DNA of 64,000 nucleotides, from assembly GCA_009760855.2 (NCBI GenBank), contig WPIO01000015.1, positions 1,278,501 through 1,342,500 of the forward strand, read 5' to 3'. Source of the DNA: Cristatella mucedo (Eukaryota; Bryozoa; Phylactolaemata; Cristatellidae). Made by a program: the position numbers and the translations under genes. Of the stretch, positions 20,946 through 32,205 are shown piece after piece (within the stretch, counting starts at the first letter, position 1; every line of letters starts with the position of its first letter). The notes under the pieces were generated by a model. That model was not told the DNA's origin and did not search any database. It saw only the letters and a program-made list of their open reading frames with translations.

Positions 20946-21034
20946 CATTATTAAAAGGGTGTGACACAACCTTGAAGTCGATGTGCTGCTCGATTGAGAG
21001 CCAGTGCGACAAGTGGTGTAACGTGGCTTAGACG

Positions 21035-21175
21035 GGATCGCCTAAAAGTATCGGCCGCACGTTATTGCTTCCCTTGCAGCACTGTAAAGCGCCCGAATAG
21101 AAATCAAGTTCCTTTGCGGTACTATACAGATAAGATTGTTTTTATTAGTAGTAGTCGTCGTCGTAACAGTAGTAG
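21035..21175 (+). mobile_element. SINE I-like tail fragment in LINE B
   Basis: TGTAAAGCGCCCGAATAGAA, ATCAAGTTCCTTTGCGGTAC; head not recognisable; interrupts the same LINE B. Confidence 0.6.
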
Positions 21176-21560
21176 CTGTAGCGTTGTGTTCTGCGGGATG
21201 CCACAAATGCCTGGACCAGCTCGGATGTAGTATCCTCCCTGTCTAATTAGCAGGTTTTCGATTTTCTGCAATGTTTGTTGTTCAAAATAGTCAGAAGACT
21301 ACGGACCTGATGTGGTCGTCTAGTGAGTGGTAGCTTTGGAACAGGACACCTAAACTTCGTGCAGATGCTACAGGATATATACCGTCCGAGCCCTTATTTG
21401 ACGGGTTATTTTCCAATCTTTTTAGTACCACCAGCTATGCCCATAACTAGTAACTTGGTTCTTTATCATCATTCAATTTCTCACTCGAACGAATCTGTGG
21501 CCAGGCTACCACTGCGACACAAGCCAGAGGTCATAGAACTGCCACATCTTAATTTGATAC

Positions 21561-22085
21561 GTCGGCCATGACTGAAAGCCTCGAAAGCTTCGTGCGCTGA
21601 AGGCCTGCCTTGCAGTCAGTGGATTACCGTTCCCGAACGAACGGCGCCGCAGCAGTTGAAATGGTGGCGTGCTAAATCCGCTGGAGTATGACTGCCGACG
21701 TATTTATTATTAGCGGCTCCTGAATTATACTGGCTTGGAATCGGCCATGCGATAACCCGTTGTCGGGCTGCATAATAGCTGAAGCCATTTAGCAAGCAGG
21801 CCTTATTTAGGCAGTCATGCGTGCCTTAGCAGTTCGACTGAGTTGTGGCGTACGCTTCGGGCCGTACTAGAGCTATGGTACGTAGCGGCTGGCTCTCGGG
21901 AAGCCTGCAACCCCCCCTCCCCCGGTCGCTGTCGAATAGAATGTTCTACGCGTTGGATAGGAACTTGTTATGTTCAGGCTACGGGCTCTCGTCGTTGCTA
22001 GCGTGTTCTGCTACTGTCGGCATTATCTATACTGCCTGGCCGGCTACATGCCAACTAGGCTGGAAGCCGCTTAATTGGCGTCGTG
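21561..22085. other. Non-coding stretch, nothing recognised
   Basis: No coding motif or repeat family identified. Confidence 0.4.
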
Positions 22086-22089
22086 CAGT

Positions 22090-22256
22090 TATTGGACAGC
22101 CTCTTAAATTCCGCTTGAAAACTCTCCGCTTGCTAAAATCCAAGGGGCTACTGATCCGCTACTATCGGGCTGTCCAGAAGAAGCTAAATGTGAAGCGCCT
22201 AGAAAGAGATTCTATGAGCTCTACGAGGGCGCTCTATCAAGTGCATTATTATTATT
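22090..22256 (+). mobile_element. LINE family B 3' end
   Basis: AAGCGCCTAGAAAGAGATTC, GAGGGCGCTCTATCAAGTGC then (ATT)n; it abuts the start of the long LINE A. Confidence 0.75.
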
Positions 22257-22257
22257 A

Positions 22258-25204
22258 GATACACTTCTGCAGACCGAAACGCGGATGCCGCCCTGCTGGG
22301 TTAGCTCTATATCGTAGACCGCCCCTGCCGTGTTCTCATTCTGTCGGTCCTTGCGATCTGCAATGGCTGGTGGCGGCTGGCTATTGTTGTTCGTGACTCG
22401 TTTAGCTACAAGATATGCTGTTTTTTTGCATGGGCCATTGTTTAAATCAGTTGCAATCAGGTCCTCAACAAATACAGTGCCTCTCACTGTTGTGATATAC
22501 CGACCTCCTTATGGCTGTCTAAACTTTTTCATAGAGGAGTTTTCGGAGCTCCTCACGAATGTATTTGTGTGTGACCGGCCGTTGCTGATTGCAGGAGACT
22601 TCAAAATTCACGTTAACAACCCTGGCAACTGACAGGTCGGCTCATTTCTTGACTGTCTGGAGGAGAACTATGGTTTGGTCCAACACAATAATCATACCAC
22701 TCACGTCGGTGGCCATATCCTGGATCTCGTTCTCACTAAGGATGTCTGTCCCACTGACCTTGTTGCGTGCTCGCTGAACCTCTGGGATCGTTGCTCGGTC
22801 TCGTGTACTGTTCCTGTACGTACAGGGTAACGTCGAGTTTGACCAGCGACACAACTTAAGAAAGCATTAACCAGGACAAATTTTGGAAATCTTTATGTGA
22901 AGCAGGTCTTGATGATCAGCACCCAAACTCGACCGCCAGTCTTGATACCTTCACTGATGTAGTGAACATGACACTTAGGAGTGCCCTTGACGAGCATGCC
23001 TCCTACCCGTAAATTCTGTCTGAGTACAGAGTCGTGGAGATTCCTTTAAATTTACTTTAAAAGATGTGCCGCGTATAGCGAAGGCTTGAACGTCGCTTTA
23101 AAAAAAGTCTGGGTCTGATGAAGATCTAGTCAATTTCAAAAGCTCCCTTTGAGTCTACACCCACTAGTTATGAAAATTCAAGGTTTCTCTTTTCACTCGA
23201 AGACTGAAGTCCTGCCAGTCAGACCCAAAACAGATTTATAAGACTGTAAACAATTTGCTGGCCAATTCTGAAAAGTCTCACTCCCCAGATATTAACGGCC
23301 AAACGTTTTCAGCCTTTTTTGCGGAAAAAATTGTACTCATCCGTGGCTCCGCGAAGCCCCCTCTGACTAGTGCAATTGTTGAATCGCACCGGTGACCTTC
23401 CTGCAGAGATCCCCGATGTTTCTGAATGCGATGTGGCTACATTAATAAGGTCTAGTAAAGAGAGCTCGTCTCCTGAAGACCTTATACCATCATCTCTATG
23501 GTATTCACTGGCAGATGACTTAGGCCAGGTGTAACCGAGATTTTTAATGCTTCCCTACAAAAAAGGGTTGAGCCGAAGTCCTTCAAATCGGTCATTGGTA
23601 GACCGATACTTGTAAAGCCTGGATTAGATACAGCGGTCCTTTCAAACTATTGCCCAGCTTCAATTCTTTCTTTTTGTCAGATTATTGAAAATATTGTCAT
23701 TAAGCTAATTTAGCACACATTGAAAATAATGCAATTTCAGAATTTTTTTTATCCGGGTTCAAGCCGCAGCACCATTGAAACTGCTCTCCTCCGTGTAACC
23801 AATGACATCCTAGGCAGCAACGATGGCGATAATGCCACTGCCCTAACGCTCCTAAATCTTTAAGCTGCCTTCAACACCATTGGTCCCAATTTCCTACCTG
23901 AACGATGAGAATAACGATAGGTCTGGCAGACGAGGCACTGGCGTGTTTTAAATCGTACTTGTCCGTCCATGTTCAATCCATATCATGTGGAGGTCAGGTC
24001 TCACCCACGAGACCGGTCACCTTTTAAGTCCCAAAAGGGTCCGTCATCCGTTCGTTGCTGTGTGGATGTTACCATCAAACATTTGATAATGATTTATATG
24101 CAGCATCTGTAAAGTGCCTAGAGAGATTCAGTTCTCTGAGGTTGCTATACACATGTATTATTATTTTTATTACTGAACCTCTGAGAAAAGTGATTCGGGC
24201 ATATGGAATATGCTATCATTTTTATGCTGACTCTACTCAACTGTATTTGTCATTTAAATCGTCGGAATATGCTGCAGCAACTAATAAACTGAATGCTTGC
24301 CTTGCAGACATTCTATTCTGAATGTCGGCAACTTTCCTTAAACTAAATTACCATAAAATTGAACTGCTGCTCACAGGACACTCCAAGCGTGTAGCTGGAC
24401 TACAAGGCTTTTTTCATCGTCATAGGTGACGCTGTTGTGCGACCATTACTATGTACTCGGAATTTAGGTGGTGTCTTCGACAGCTGCCTACATTTTGATA
24501 GCTTCGTTAAGAAGACTGCTTCGATCACGTCCTGTGACTATCTAAGATTAGGAGCTGTCTTCCACTGTGGCTTACAAACAATTTAACTAGCTCCATGGTT
24601 CTATTTCGGCTAGATTATTGTAATTACCTTTATAGCTAGGCTACCGAAAAAAGACACTAGGCCACTGAAGATGATGAATGTGGCTGCAAGGCTAGTTTGA
24701 AAGTCCTAGAGGTTTGAACACTTGTCGCCTTTGCTAAAAGAGCTAGGGTGGCTGCCGGTTGATCAACGAATACAGAGAAAAGTTATTACGCTGACCCACA
24801 AGGTCCGCCACGGCATGGCTCCTTCATACCTAGCCGAGCTGCTGCATCAGTATCAGCCTCCTCGTGCCCCCGGGTCTTCTTTGGACAATAAATAAGCTGT
24901 TCCATTTCTCTGCTTAGAAACCGTTGGTGACAGAAGCTTTTGCACTGCAGGTCCTAGACTGTGGAACTCGCTTCGACAATTCTTACGCAACGAAAACTAC
25001 TCTCCTGATGTCGACTATGGCACTTCCTTTCCAGTTATCCAGAACTGCTACTTCCATGCTACTCACTACCTCAACTGCTCTCGTAACTCAGCTAGCTTTC
25101 TCACTTTCTCTTTGCTTCGCGAGATGAAGTACGATGGCTACCGAATGCGTATCAGAGTCAGCTTAGGCTATGAGTGCGCTATAGAAAACTCCTACGTAAC
25201 ACCC
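22258..25204 (+). mobile_element. LINE family A, longest copy (endonuclease to 3' UTR), degenerate
   Basis: APE-type endonuclease remnants IYRPPYG and LLIAGDFKIHV (22330-22632), thumb-type block EDLIPSSLW near 23480, IGRPILVKPGLDTAVLSNYC near 23600, active-site block CYHFYADSTQLYLSF (24215-24255; the second Asp of YADD is Ser), LKLNYHKIELLLTGHSKR, and the C-terminal DCGTRFD. It ends GATGAAGTACGATGGCTACC. Frameshifts and stops are frequent. A LINE B tail at 24058-24180 interrupts it just before the active-site block. Confidence 0.87.
24058..24180 (+). mobile_element. LINE family B 3' fragment nested in LINE A
   Basis: GTGGATGTTACCATCAAACA, AAGTGCCTAGAGAGATTCAG, GAGGTTGCTATACAC with (ATT)n. 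Family A sequence resumes after it. Confidence 0.8.
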
Positions 25205-25972
25205 TACAGAGTTAGGGTTAGAGGCGCAGTTACGAGCGCAGTGCGCTTGCGGCTATCTTGTACTATCTTGACGTGGAAGCACAGCCTTTTATCGCCAAAG
25301 CTCACGTTCAGCGGCTGTACTCCTGCAGACGTCGCGCGTGGAGAGCGACTTCAGAGCGAGGCCATCTCGCGGCAGCAGCTGTCAGGAGCAGCACTCACAG
25401 GAGCAGCGACGGCTGCTCCATGGTGGCGCAGCAGCCGCCATGGAACGGCCGTCGGTTGTGAGCTGCTGCTCTCGCCTCTATCATTCATATGTGATGGCAA
25501 GCGCGAAGTGAGGTGGCTGGGGGCTAGCTGGGGAGGGTGCGGGCCGCCGCTTTGTAGAAGTACGGGGCAAGTCCTTGTGCAACTTTTCGACTTTTCAAAT
25601 GGGGCACCAACCCCTGCTGCTTTCGGGCGCAGCTACTTCGGAGGCAATGTCCGGGCTCTTCCAAAAATAAGGTAAAACCTTTTTTTGTTGTCGACTCTCA
25701 TGTTGTTGACGCTGGTGAAAGGAAGAACGCTTCCGGGCGGCCCTGTTTCGGTACGAGCAATCCGAGTCTGTTTCCACATGAGGCTGTCATTTATTTTTAG
25801 AAGAAGCTACCGCACTTTTACGGGGAGAAAGCTGCGGAGGCGGACTGCGCTACCTCCCTACACAGTCTCCATAAGGAGGCCGCCAGGCCGAGAGGGATGC
25901 TAAAAATGCATTCCGTGCAGCACTGTAGCAGCACGGTCCAGATTTCAGAGTGACCGTGCTTGATCATAGGGG
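25205..25972. other. Non-coding stretch, GC-rich in part
   Basis: Open frames here are not conserved and have no convincing splice context. Nothing recognised. Confidence 0.4.
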
Positions 25973-26138
<166 letters not shown>

Positions 26139-26194
26139 TGCCTCTAGAACCACAGGACAAACTTATCACTATAGTAATATTGATAAAATTAAGT

Positions 26195-26245
26195 TTTGTG
26201 TAGCGCCCTATGAGAGCTTATTCCTTGTTCATATGCTATACAGCT
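26195..26245 (-). mobile_element. SINE family I tail fragment
   Basis: TTTTGTGTAGCGCCCTATGA followed by GAGCTTATTCC, a minus-strand tail. Confidence 0.5.
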
Positions 26246-26489
26246 CGTTGCAAGACAAACAATAATCGATAGTTAAAGACAAGCAAGGTATTCTGCAAGA
26301 ATGCAAGGCACTCGGTTATTCTGCTTAGACTAGTGTGCAAAAGCACCCAAAAGACTCATGGTAGCTGGTTAGTTGAATATTCCCAAATTAGTAATATTCA
26401 CTGATTCATGAACAGTTAAGTAAAGAAAACAAGATAGAAGATAATTCCGTCGTATACAAAAACACGCCGCTGTTGCCCATTGATGTGAC

Positions 26490-27385
26490 AAGCTCGGTTT
26501 CACAAATCAGAGCTACATGAAAGGGCAACTCACAATGTGGTAACAATGTGGCAACTGCGATGTTCACGACAGACACTCCTTGCTGCAGAGTTTTGCACCA
26601 GCTGTAAGCGCCTGATTTCGCAGGCCGGCAGACCATCCATCAGTGAGTTACAAAAGTCGAGATGGGATGTAAAAAATGCATGGACCGATTTGGATAGCAT
26701 CCCAGTCTAAGCACGCTCAAATTTAATCAATTTTATGTAGCTGAAAGTAGGCACACTGGAATGCGGATCTGATGTGGTTGTCCAATGAAATGAAAGTAGG
26801 CAGACTTGAATGTGAAACTGATGCTATCGTCTCATGAAAGGTCACTTTGGAACAGGACACAGATTTCGTGCCGATTCAACTGTAGATATGCTGGCAGAGC
26901 CGATTTTGAGCACTTGGTTTTTCAATTTCTGAATAACACTTGTTTTGCTCATAACTAGCAAGTTGGTTTTATCCTCATTCAGTTTAAAAAAGTTTGCTGC
27001 CACCCATGTGCGGATGTCATCAGTACATGCAGCAAGAAAGTTGAGAGAATTCGCCGGACTGGGAGGGATCAAAGCAGAGGTGCAACTGGTTGTCTTCTGC
27101 ATAGAAGTGAAAGCCTAGATTCTGGTTGGCAATCGCACCGGAAAGAAGAAATGTATACACCGTGAAAAGCCCTGATGTATCCCATACTTCGGGGGTTCCT
27201 CGGATTCATTCACATCAATACTCATTCACATCAATACTCCGGAGTCTCCTACTGAGATACAACCTTAACCATTGCAGTGCAGTGCAATATCAGTGATGCC
27301 CAGGTGAGATGAGAGGCGCTCGAGAAAGACTTGTATAGTCCTGTGAAGCGAAGCTTTCGTTTAGTCTTCTCCCCTTCTTGCATGG
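26490..27385 (-). mobile_element. LINE family B reverse-transcriptase fragment
   Basis: Minus-strand frames show AACTDDIRTWVAANFFKLNE, DKTNLLVMSKTSVIQKLKNQ (27102-26842) and the upstream active-site region with stops; no 3' UTR. Confidence 0.8.
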
Positions 27386-27644
27386 CGAGTAGAAGCGACA
27401 AAAGAGCGTTGACTCACGCCCTGCTGGCGAGGGCGTGGCCAGGACCGAGACAGGGCGCTAAACCTCGACCTTGAGGAGGGTCCTGGCGCGAGTTCGCTTC
27501 ATTTTTTTGTAGTCTGCTGTGAGAAGCACTCTGGCTTTCCTAAAAGGTGGTGCGCGACAGCTGATTCGTGAGCGAGAGCCGGACGCTGCTCGTCGCCGCC
27601 GCTCGTGGCGGCGGCGGCCTCGACTATTTCGTCTATGCAAAGTA

Positions 27645-27905
27645 ATGTATCTCCGTCTGTAACTCCACAAAGTCATAAAGACCATGTGGGTGTTACGCAG
27701 GAGAGTTTTGTATAGCGCACTCACAGCCTAGGCGGCTTTCGGTACGCATTCGGTAGCCAACAGACTTCGTCTCACGCAACAAAGAGAAAGTGGGAAGCAT
27801 AGCAGAGTCAGGAGAGCAGTTGAGGTAGTGACTAGCATGGAAGTAGCAGTTCAGGACCGCTGAAAAAGATGTGCCATAGTCGGCAGTTGGAGAGTAGTTG
27901 TCGTT
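27645..27905 (-). mobile_element. LINE family A 3' end
   Basis: Begins with the tail complement GTAATGTATCTCCGTCTGTA and GGGTGTTACGCAGGAGAGTT. Nearly the same as the copy at 51.2 kb, so probably young. Confidence 0.8.
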
Positions 27906-28111
27906 GTCTAGAAATCAAATGCTTTTATATAGCCGAGGCGAAAACGAAACGTTCACGAAGCTTCAAAAGAAATGTGTACCCCCTTCCACTAAGAGAGCCT
28001 GCAGCCACGCAGAAAGCGGGCAGCCGGGCGGGCTTCTGAAAACTCGTCTAAAAAGAAGACGCGCCTGTAGGAACCCCAAAAAACAGGATCGCCCCGTTAA
28101 ACAAAATATAT

Positions 28112-28246
28112 GATTAATTTGTATAGCGCCCCAAGAGAACTTAATCTCTATTCAGGCGCTTCACATATGCCTCCGGGCTCGAGCCCACGACCTCAGCCAG
28201 ACCTTGGTCGGGGCGAGCACCTTGACCGCTGGACCGAACCAGCTCG
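28112..28246 (-). mobile_element. SINE family I
   Basis: Full head and tail on the minus strand: AGCTGGTTCGGTCCAGCGGT, CAAGGTGCTCGCC; GGGCTCGAGCC; AATAGAGATTAAGTTCTCTT. Confidence 0.85.
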
Positions 28247-28995
28247 GCGAGATTAGAAATGAAAACGTTCGCTCCCCGTAGAAAGAGCCGTGAGCGCGAG
28301 CGCCGCAGGCTCTCAGTCCCTCAGTTGCCGTTTTCAAATCAAATTTTCCATAAAAAAACAACAAAAAAGAAAACGCGGCAGCCCCTGAGTCTCTGAAGAA
28401 ACACTGGCGAGCGTGCCCGCCCGTCTTAGGGGGCGCGCCGCCCGACGCGCCCCCTAAGACTCGCTCGCTAGGAAACTTCGTCCATCCGCTCGCTGGGAGC
28501 CAAATACCTCCATTCGCGAGGCGCTGCCGAGCTTCCGGAGAGAGTATCGCCGCTGAGCAGATATAAAACACGCGACCCGCAATGCGCTGCCGGGCTGGAG
28601 CAGAGAGAGGTACGGCTTGCCTGAATGTTAGCTAGCGTCCTTATGCGACTCGCTGTGACTCGAACCCTCAGATCGACGATGTTAAGTGAAGGCAAGGTGC
28701 AGTAACTTTATATTGTTGAGAGTGCCTCGGGAGGCTGGAACTTCTGGAGCAGCAAGCTGCCGTCGCATGCTTTATGGGTCGGAGTAAGAGTTCCGCTGTG
28801 TACCATGTGATCTTCCGGGAGCCAGAGCAGCTCCTGCACTGAGGGGGACACGTGACTAGACCGTTTTGACTGCGGTATCGAGCTAGTGGCCATACCATGT
28901 ATTTAGCAGCAGCTCGAGAGTCTTGTTGGCTTACGCGGCAGCCCCACCGATACTGAATTACAGTAGTCTTGCCCAACTAGTACGGCGTCGATTTT
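28247..28995. other. GC-rich non-coding stretch with a perfect hairpin
   Basis: No supported gene. Contains the 15-bp inverted repeat listed separately. Confidence 0.5.
28423..28460. repeat. Perfect 15-bp inverted repeat with 8-base loop
   Basis: Left arm GTCTTAGGGGGCGCG (28423-28437), loop CCGCCCGA, right arm CGCGCCCCCTAAGAC (28446-28460). Outer arms GCGAGCG (28408-28414) and CGCTCGC (28462-28468) extend the symmetry. Confidence 0.95.
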
Positions 28996-28996
28996 C

Positions 28997-29290
28997 CATA
29001 GACAGCGAGCTTCCTTCTATGGGCGGTACGCCCGTAACTGGAGGTTCAACGCGGTTGCCGCCGTCTGGTTATATTTACATTAAACAATGACGTACGTGAC
29101 ATTTTTGGTTTACGCTTCTAGGATTTACCGTTTATTAGTGTTTTATGCTTTCTAGGTTTAGAGTTTAAGGTTTACGTAGTAGGGTTTAGGGTTGAGAGCT
29201 ACGCGTCGAGGTTTTTACTGACGCTGGCTACCGCGTTGAACTTCCTTCTATAAGAATACTGCCCATATCAGAAAGCTCGCTGTCTCTATG
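28997..29290. mobile_element. Short element with about 60-bp terminal inverted repeats
   Basis: The left end (28997-29057) begins CATAGACAGCGAGCTTCCTT. The complement of the right end (29290-29228) begins CATAGAGACAGCGAGCTTTC. Both arms then share TATGGGC and GTTCAACGCGGT. The interior is non-coding with GTTTAGGGTT-type motifs. This is the structure of a MITE-like non-autonomous DNA transposon; the superfamily is not assigned. Confidence 0.7.
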
Positions 29291-29396
29291 CAAAAAGATA
29301 GCGTTTCAGCTCTCTAGTCGGAGAACGATAAGACTCTAGTAGTCCAGCTAGGGAGCGGTAGGATCCTGCACTTCAAAGACTCATGCAGCAGCATTA

Positions 29397-29456
29397 CACA
29401 GGGTTTAGGATTTAGGGTTAAGGTTTAGGATTTAAGGTTCAGGGTTTAGGGTTTAC
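29397..29456 (+). repeat. Degenerate telomere-like TTTAGGG/TTAGGG array
   Basis: CAGGGTTTAGGATTTAGGGT, TAAGGTTTAGGATTTAAGG, TTCAGGGTTTAGGG. Similar motifs occur at 29140-29200 inside the inverted-repeat element. Confidence 0.8.
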
Positions 29457-30690
29457 CCTTCGTTTAACAACATCTCTTTTCCTTTCTGTGATTCTATGTT
29501 CTCCATTTTGACTGATCGATATGGACAGGAAGGATTGATGAATATGGTGGCAAACGGAAGCAAAAATAAGTAAGAACAAATGTGGAATATTAGTAAATTA
29601 TTCTTGATATATTTGTAATTTTGTAATACAAACATATCTCAATAAATGTTCACTTTTTAATATTTTCAATAAAATATATTTTAAAAATTGGATTTTCGTT
29701 ATCGTAATAGAATATGTTCGATATTATAAGCTAATCAAAATATAAGATTTATAAAAATATTCTTTTAATTTTTTGGGGCTATTTAGTCTTGGCCCGTTTT
29801 GCGTGCATGCTATTTTGTCGAGGCTATTTAAGTCGGGGCTATTTCATCTGGTGCTATTTTGTCGGGGTGCCACGCGCAGCCGTACTTAACCGCCGGGGAA
29901 TAGTCGAGCGTACAGCGACAGAGGCCTAGTGCAATGAAGACAAGCGAAGAAGGTTTATTCAAGCGTAATTCTGATAGCATTAGGAACAAAGGTCTTTCAC
30001 GATTCACGAAACAGGTATTATCAGTATAGGATGGATTTTATTCAGTAAAACCAACAACAGCAGCTAAGGCAGCGGTTTTTGGCGAAACAGCGAAAGCAGA
30101 ACCCATTACATGAGCGATATAATTTAAGAACCTGACCGGGACTGTCAGTCTTGGCGATAGTCCGCACGACGACGAGTGAATGTGGCCGCCGAGTCTCTGT
30201 GCAGCTATACGCTAAGCACGGTTATTAATTTGTAAATTGAAAATAAGGTACCTACGATTTTTCTTGGATAAGCGCTAGTCAGCCCATATAATTTTGAATT
30301 GGAGTGAGTTCATGAGTCTATTCCTAAAAATAAATCGCTGACATCTCTGACAGCTCAAACTTTTTGCCCTTTGTAATATTTATTGTAATACTATGATGAC
30401 ACTTATATGATTTGTGGCATGTCAAAAATTGAAGTGATATAATTTACAAATTTGCATGTGTACCAACACAATTCACCCTGATTTTTAAAACAACATTAAA
30501 TTGTACCTTCAATTTTTTAAATAATTGTATTATCAAAACAAATTACAATCTAGTTTTTAAAAAGATTCTCATTTTCTGTCTGTAATGCAAGATCACCCGC
30601 TAGTAGGGCTCACCAGCTACATCAGCGGACACCTAGGCTCACCTTCCACAGCCAAGTGGAAGCTGTATGATGCAAAGGTGAGCACCTTGA
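29457..30690. other. AT-rich non-coding stretch
   Basis: No genes. It holds a short run of GCTATTT-type repeats (29774-29871) and AT-rich sequence of unknown origin. Confidence 0.5.
29774..29871 (+). repeat. Short degenerate repeats of a GGGGCTATTTnGTCG unit
   Basis: GGGGCTATTTAGTC, GCTATTTTGTCGAGGCTATT, TAAGTCGGGGCTATTTCATC, GGTGCTATTTTGTCGGGG: about five imperfect units. Confidence 0.7.
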
Positions 30691-30699
30691 CTTTTGTCA

Positions 30700-31460
30700 T
30701 TAAAGGTGAGCACCTTGACTTCGGTCATTAAAAGTGAGCACCTCAAACGCTCGGGACAAACCAGGCCACCGAGAACTATTCACGCGAAAAGGGTGTAAGG
30801 AATGGATGCTTTTTCTTTTTTTTAATTTCGCCAATTTGGGGGATATTATGACTTCGACCGGAAGCGGGTTCCCGGTTTTGGGAGCGTATGTACTAAGAGC
30901 ACGGTCTCCAAAGGATTTTAGGCTGGTTAGAAGCATAACCGGTAACCGACTTGAGTCAGAAGAGCGTGTGTTGCAATGCCTAGTCTGAATGGGACGTTAT
31001 CAAATATTTTGAAGGTTGAAAGACTTCGGACTAGGCAGAGTACACGGACCAGGTTGGCTGTGGTATCCTTGTATAATTAAGACTGAAATTTTGCAATGTT
31101 ACATAGCTGAAAGTAGGCAGACTTGACTGCGGAGCTGATTTAGTCATCTGGTGAAAGGTCATTTGAGAGCGGTACACCGAGATCGCATGCAGATGCTTCA
31201 GGATATATGCTGGCTGAGCGCTTTATCAAGTGCATTATTATTATTATTATTTTGAGGGCGAGGTTAAACAACTTCCGAGTAACAAGTTTTTCATAACTAG
31301 TGAGCTGGTTCAGTGATAATTCAATTAGATACAGTTCTGTACCCTAATAATAATAATATTAAATATATTAAGATATTTTTAAGCTCCTCAAGAGTATGAA
31401 ATCTCTTTCTAGGCACTTTTGAAAAATTAAACTAGGTTAAGGACCCATCAGGTCATTACA
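30700..31460 (-). mobile_element. LINE family B, rearranged fragments
   Basis: C-terminal frame PVEVIISPKLAKLKKRKSIH, SFGDRALSTYAPKTGN (30936-30700), then upstream blocks; a second short tail piece at about 31340-31425. Confidence 0.75.
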
Positions 31461-31879
31461 TCATCAGCTTTTTTACTACCCTAGTGCGGATGTCAACTAC
31501 ACAAACTGCTAAGAGGGATAAGTGAGTTTTAAGATGGCATCCCTAGAGTACTTTCAATTTATAATGAAAATTCTGGGTACTGCCTTATTTAAAGGATTTC
31601 CTAGAAGTTTGGTGTAATCGTCATCACCTTAGTAAGTTGACCGACATCCAGGACCTAATATCTACCAGAGGAGCTAACAATCTATCGCATCTATTTAATC
31701 TTTTGAGGGATTTAATAAATACAGCTGCAGGTCCTTGAGAATGAAAGCGAAACCTATAAATAACTCGCAATAACTCCAACTGATGTTTATTTAACCACCG
31801 TGATCGCACTGACCGTCATTCTTCTAGTTTGATTTGAGCTGTCAGTCTTTGTTTATCACATTGGGAAACAGGAAATTGC
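31461..31879. other. Degraded LINE-like remnant
   Basis: A frame with VDIRSWMSVNLLR (31650-31612 region, minus) resembles the IHTWMAANFLKLN block of LINE B, otherwise unrecognisable. Confidence 0.45.
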
Positions 31880-32205
31880 ATTGCTGTTGACGTAGAGAAG
31901 CTAAAAACGCACCTGATTTGCTGGGTCCTTGTCCTTTGTGTGCTTACACGTGCTGACATTGTACACGTTATCAATAATCATATTATGCATGTTTGCTGGG
32001 TCCTTGAGACTTGTCCTTTGTGTGCTTACACGTGATGACATTGTACAAATTATCAATAATCATATTATGCATGTTGACATAAGGAAAACATACCAGTAGC
32101 CATTTAATCATGCTTCTTTACAGCTTATGGAAAGTGCCAAGAAAAGAATTAAGTTCTCTGAGGGCGCTATACAAACGAATAATACTAATTATTATTATTA
32201 GCGGT
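31880..32205 (+). mobile_element. LINE family B 3' end with an internal tandem duplication
   Basis: AAGCTAAAAACGCACCTGAT start, GAGGGCGCTATACAAACGAA and (ATT)n end. A stretch of about 70-75 bp beginning GCTGGGTCCTTG and ending ATTATGCATGTT is present twice in tandem (31919 and 31991). Confidence 0.85.

Larger units (their letters stand above)
20335..21560 (-). mobile_element. LINE family B 3' half, carrying SINE insertions
   Basis: Minus-strand order is restored when two insertions are skipped: GAGCCCTAAGAGAACTAAAT tail end, C-terminal frame (EVTISTDFTFKNKLKTHLF), then near 20955-21030 the DFKV and SLSH blocks, then 21190-21560 the upstream SDHIRS-type block. Confidence 0.8.

Noticed and set aside
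22330-22632. A host endonuclease gene (IYRPP, GDFxIH motifs)
   Set aside because: The motifs belong to the APE domain of LINE A and the same element continues into reverse-transcriptase remnants.
25112-25675. 187-codon plus-strand open frame
   Set aside because: It begins in the LINE A 3' UTR and runs into unrelated GC-rich DNA; no domain or splice context.
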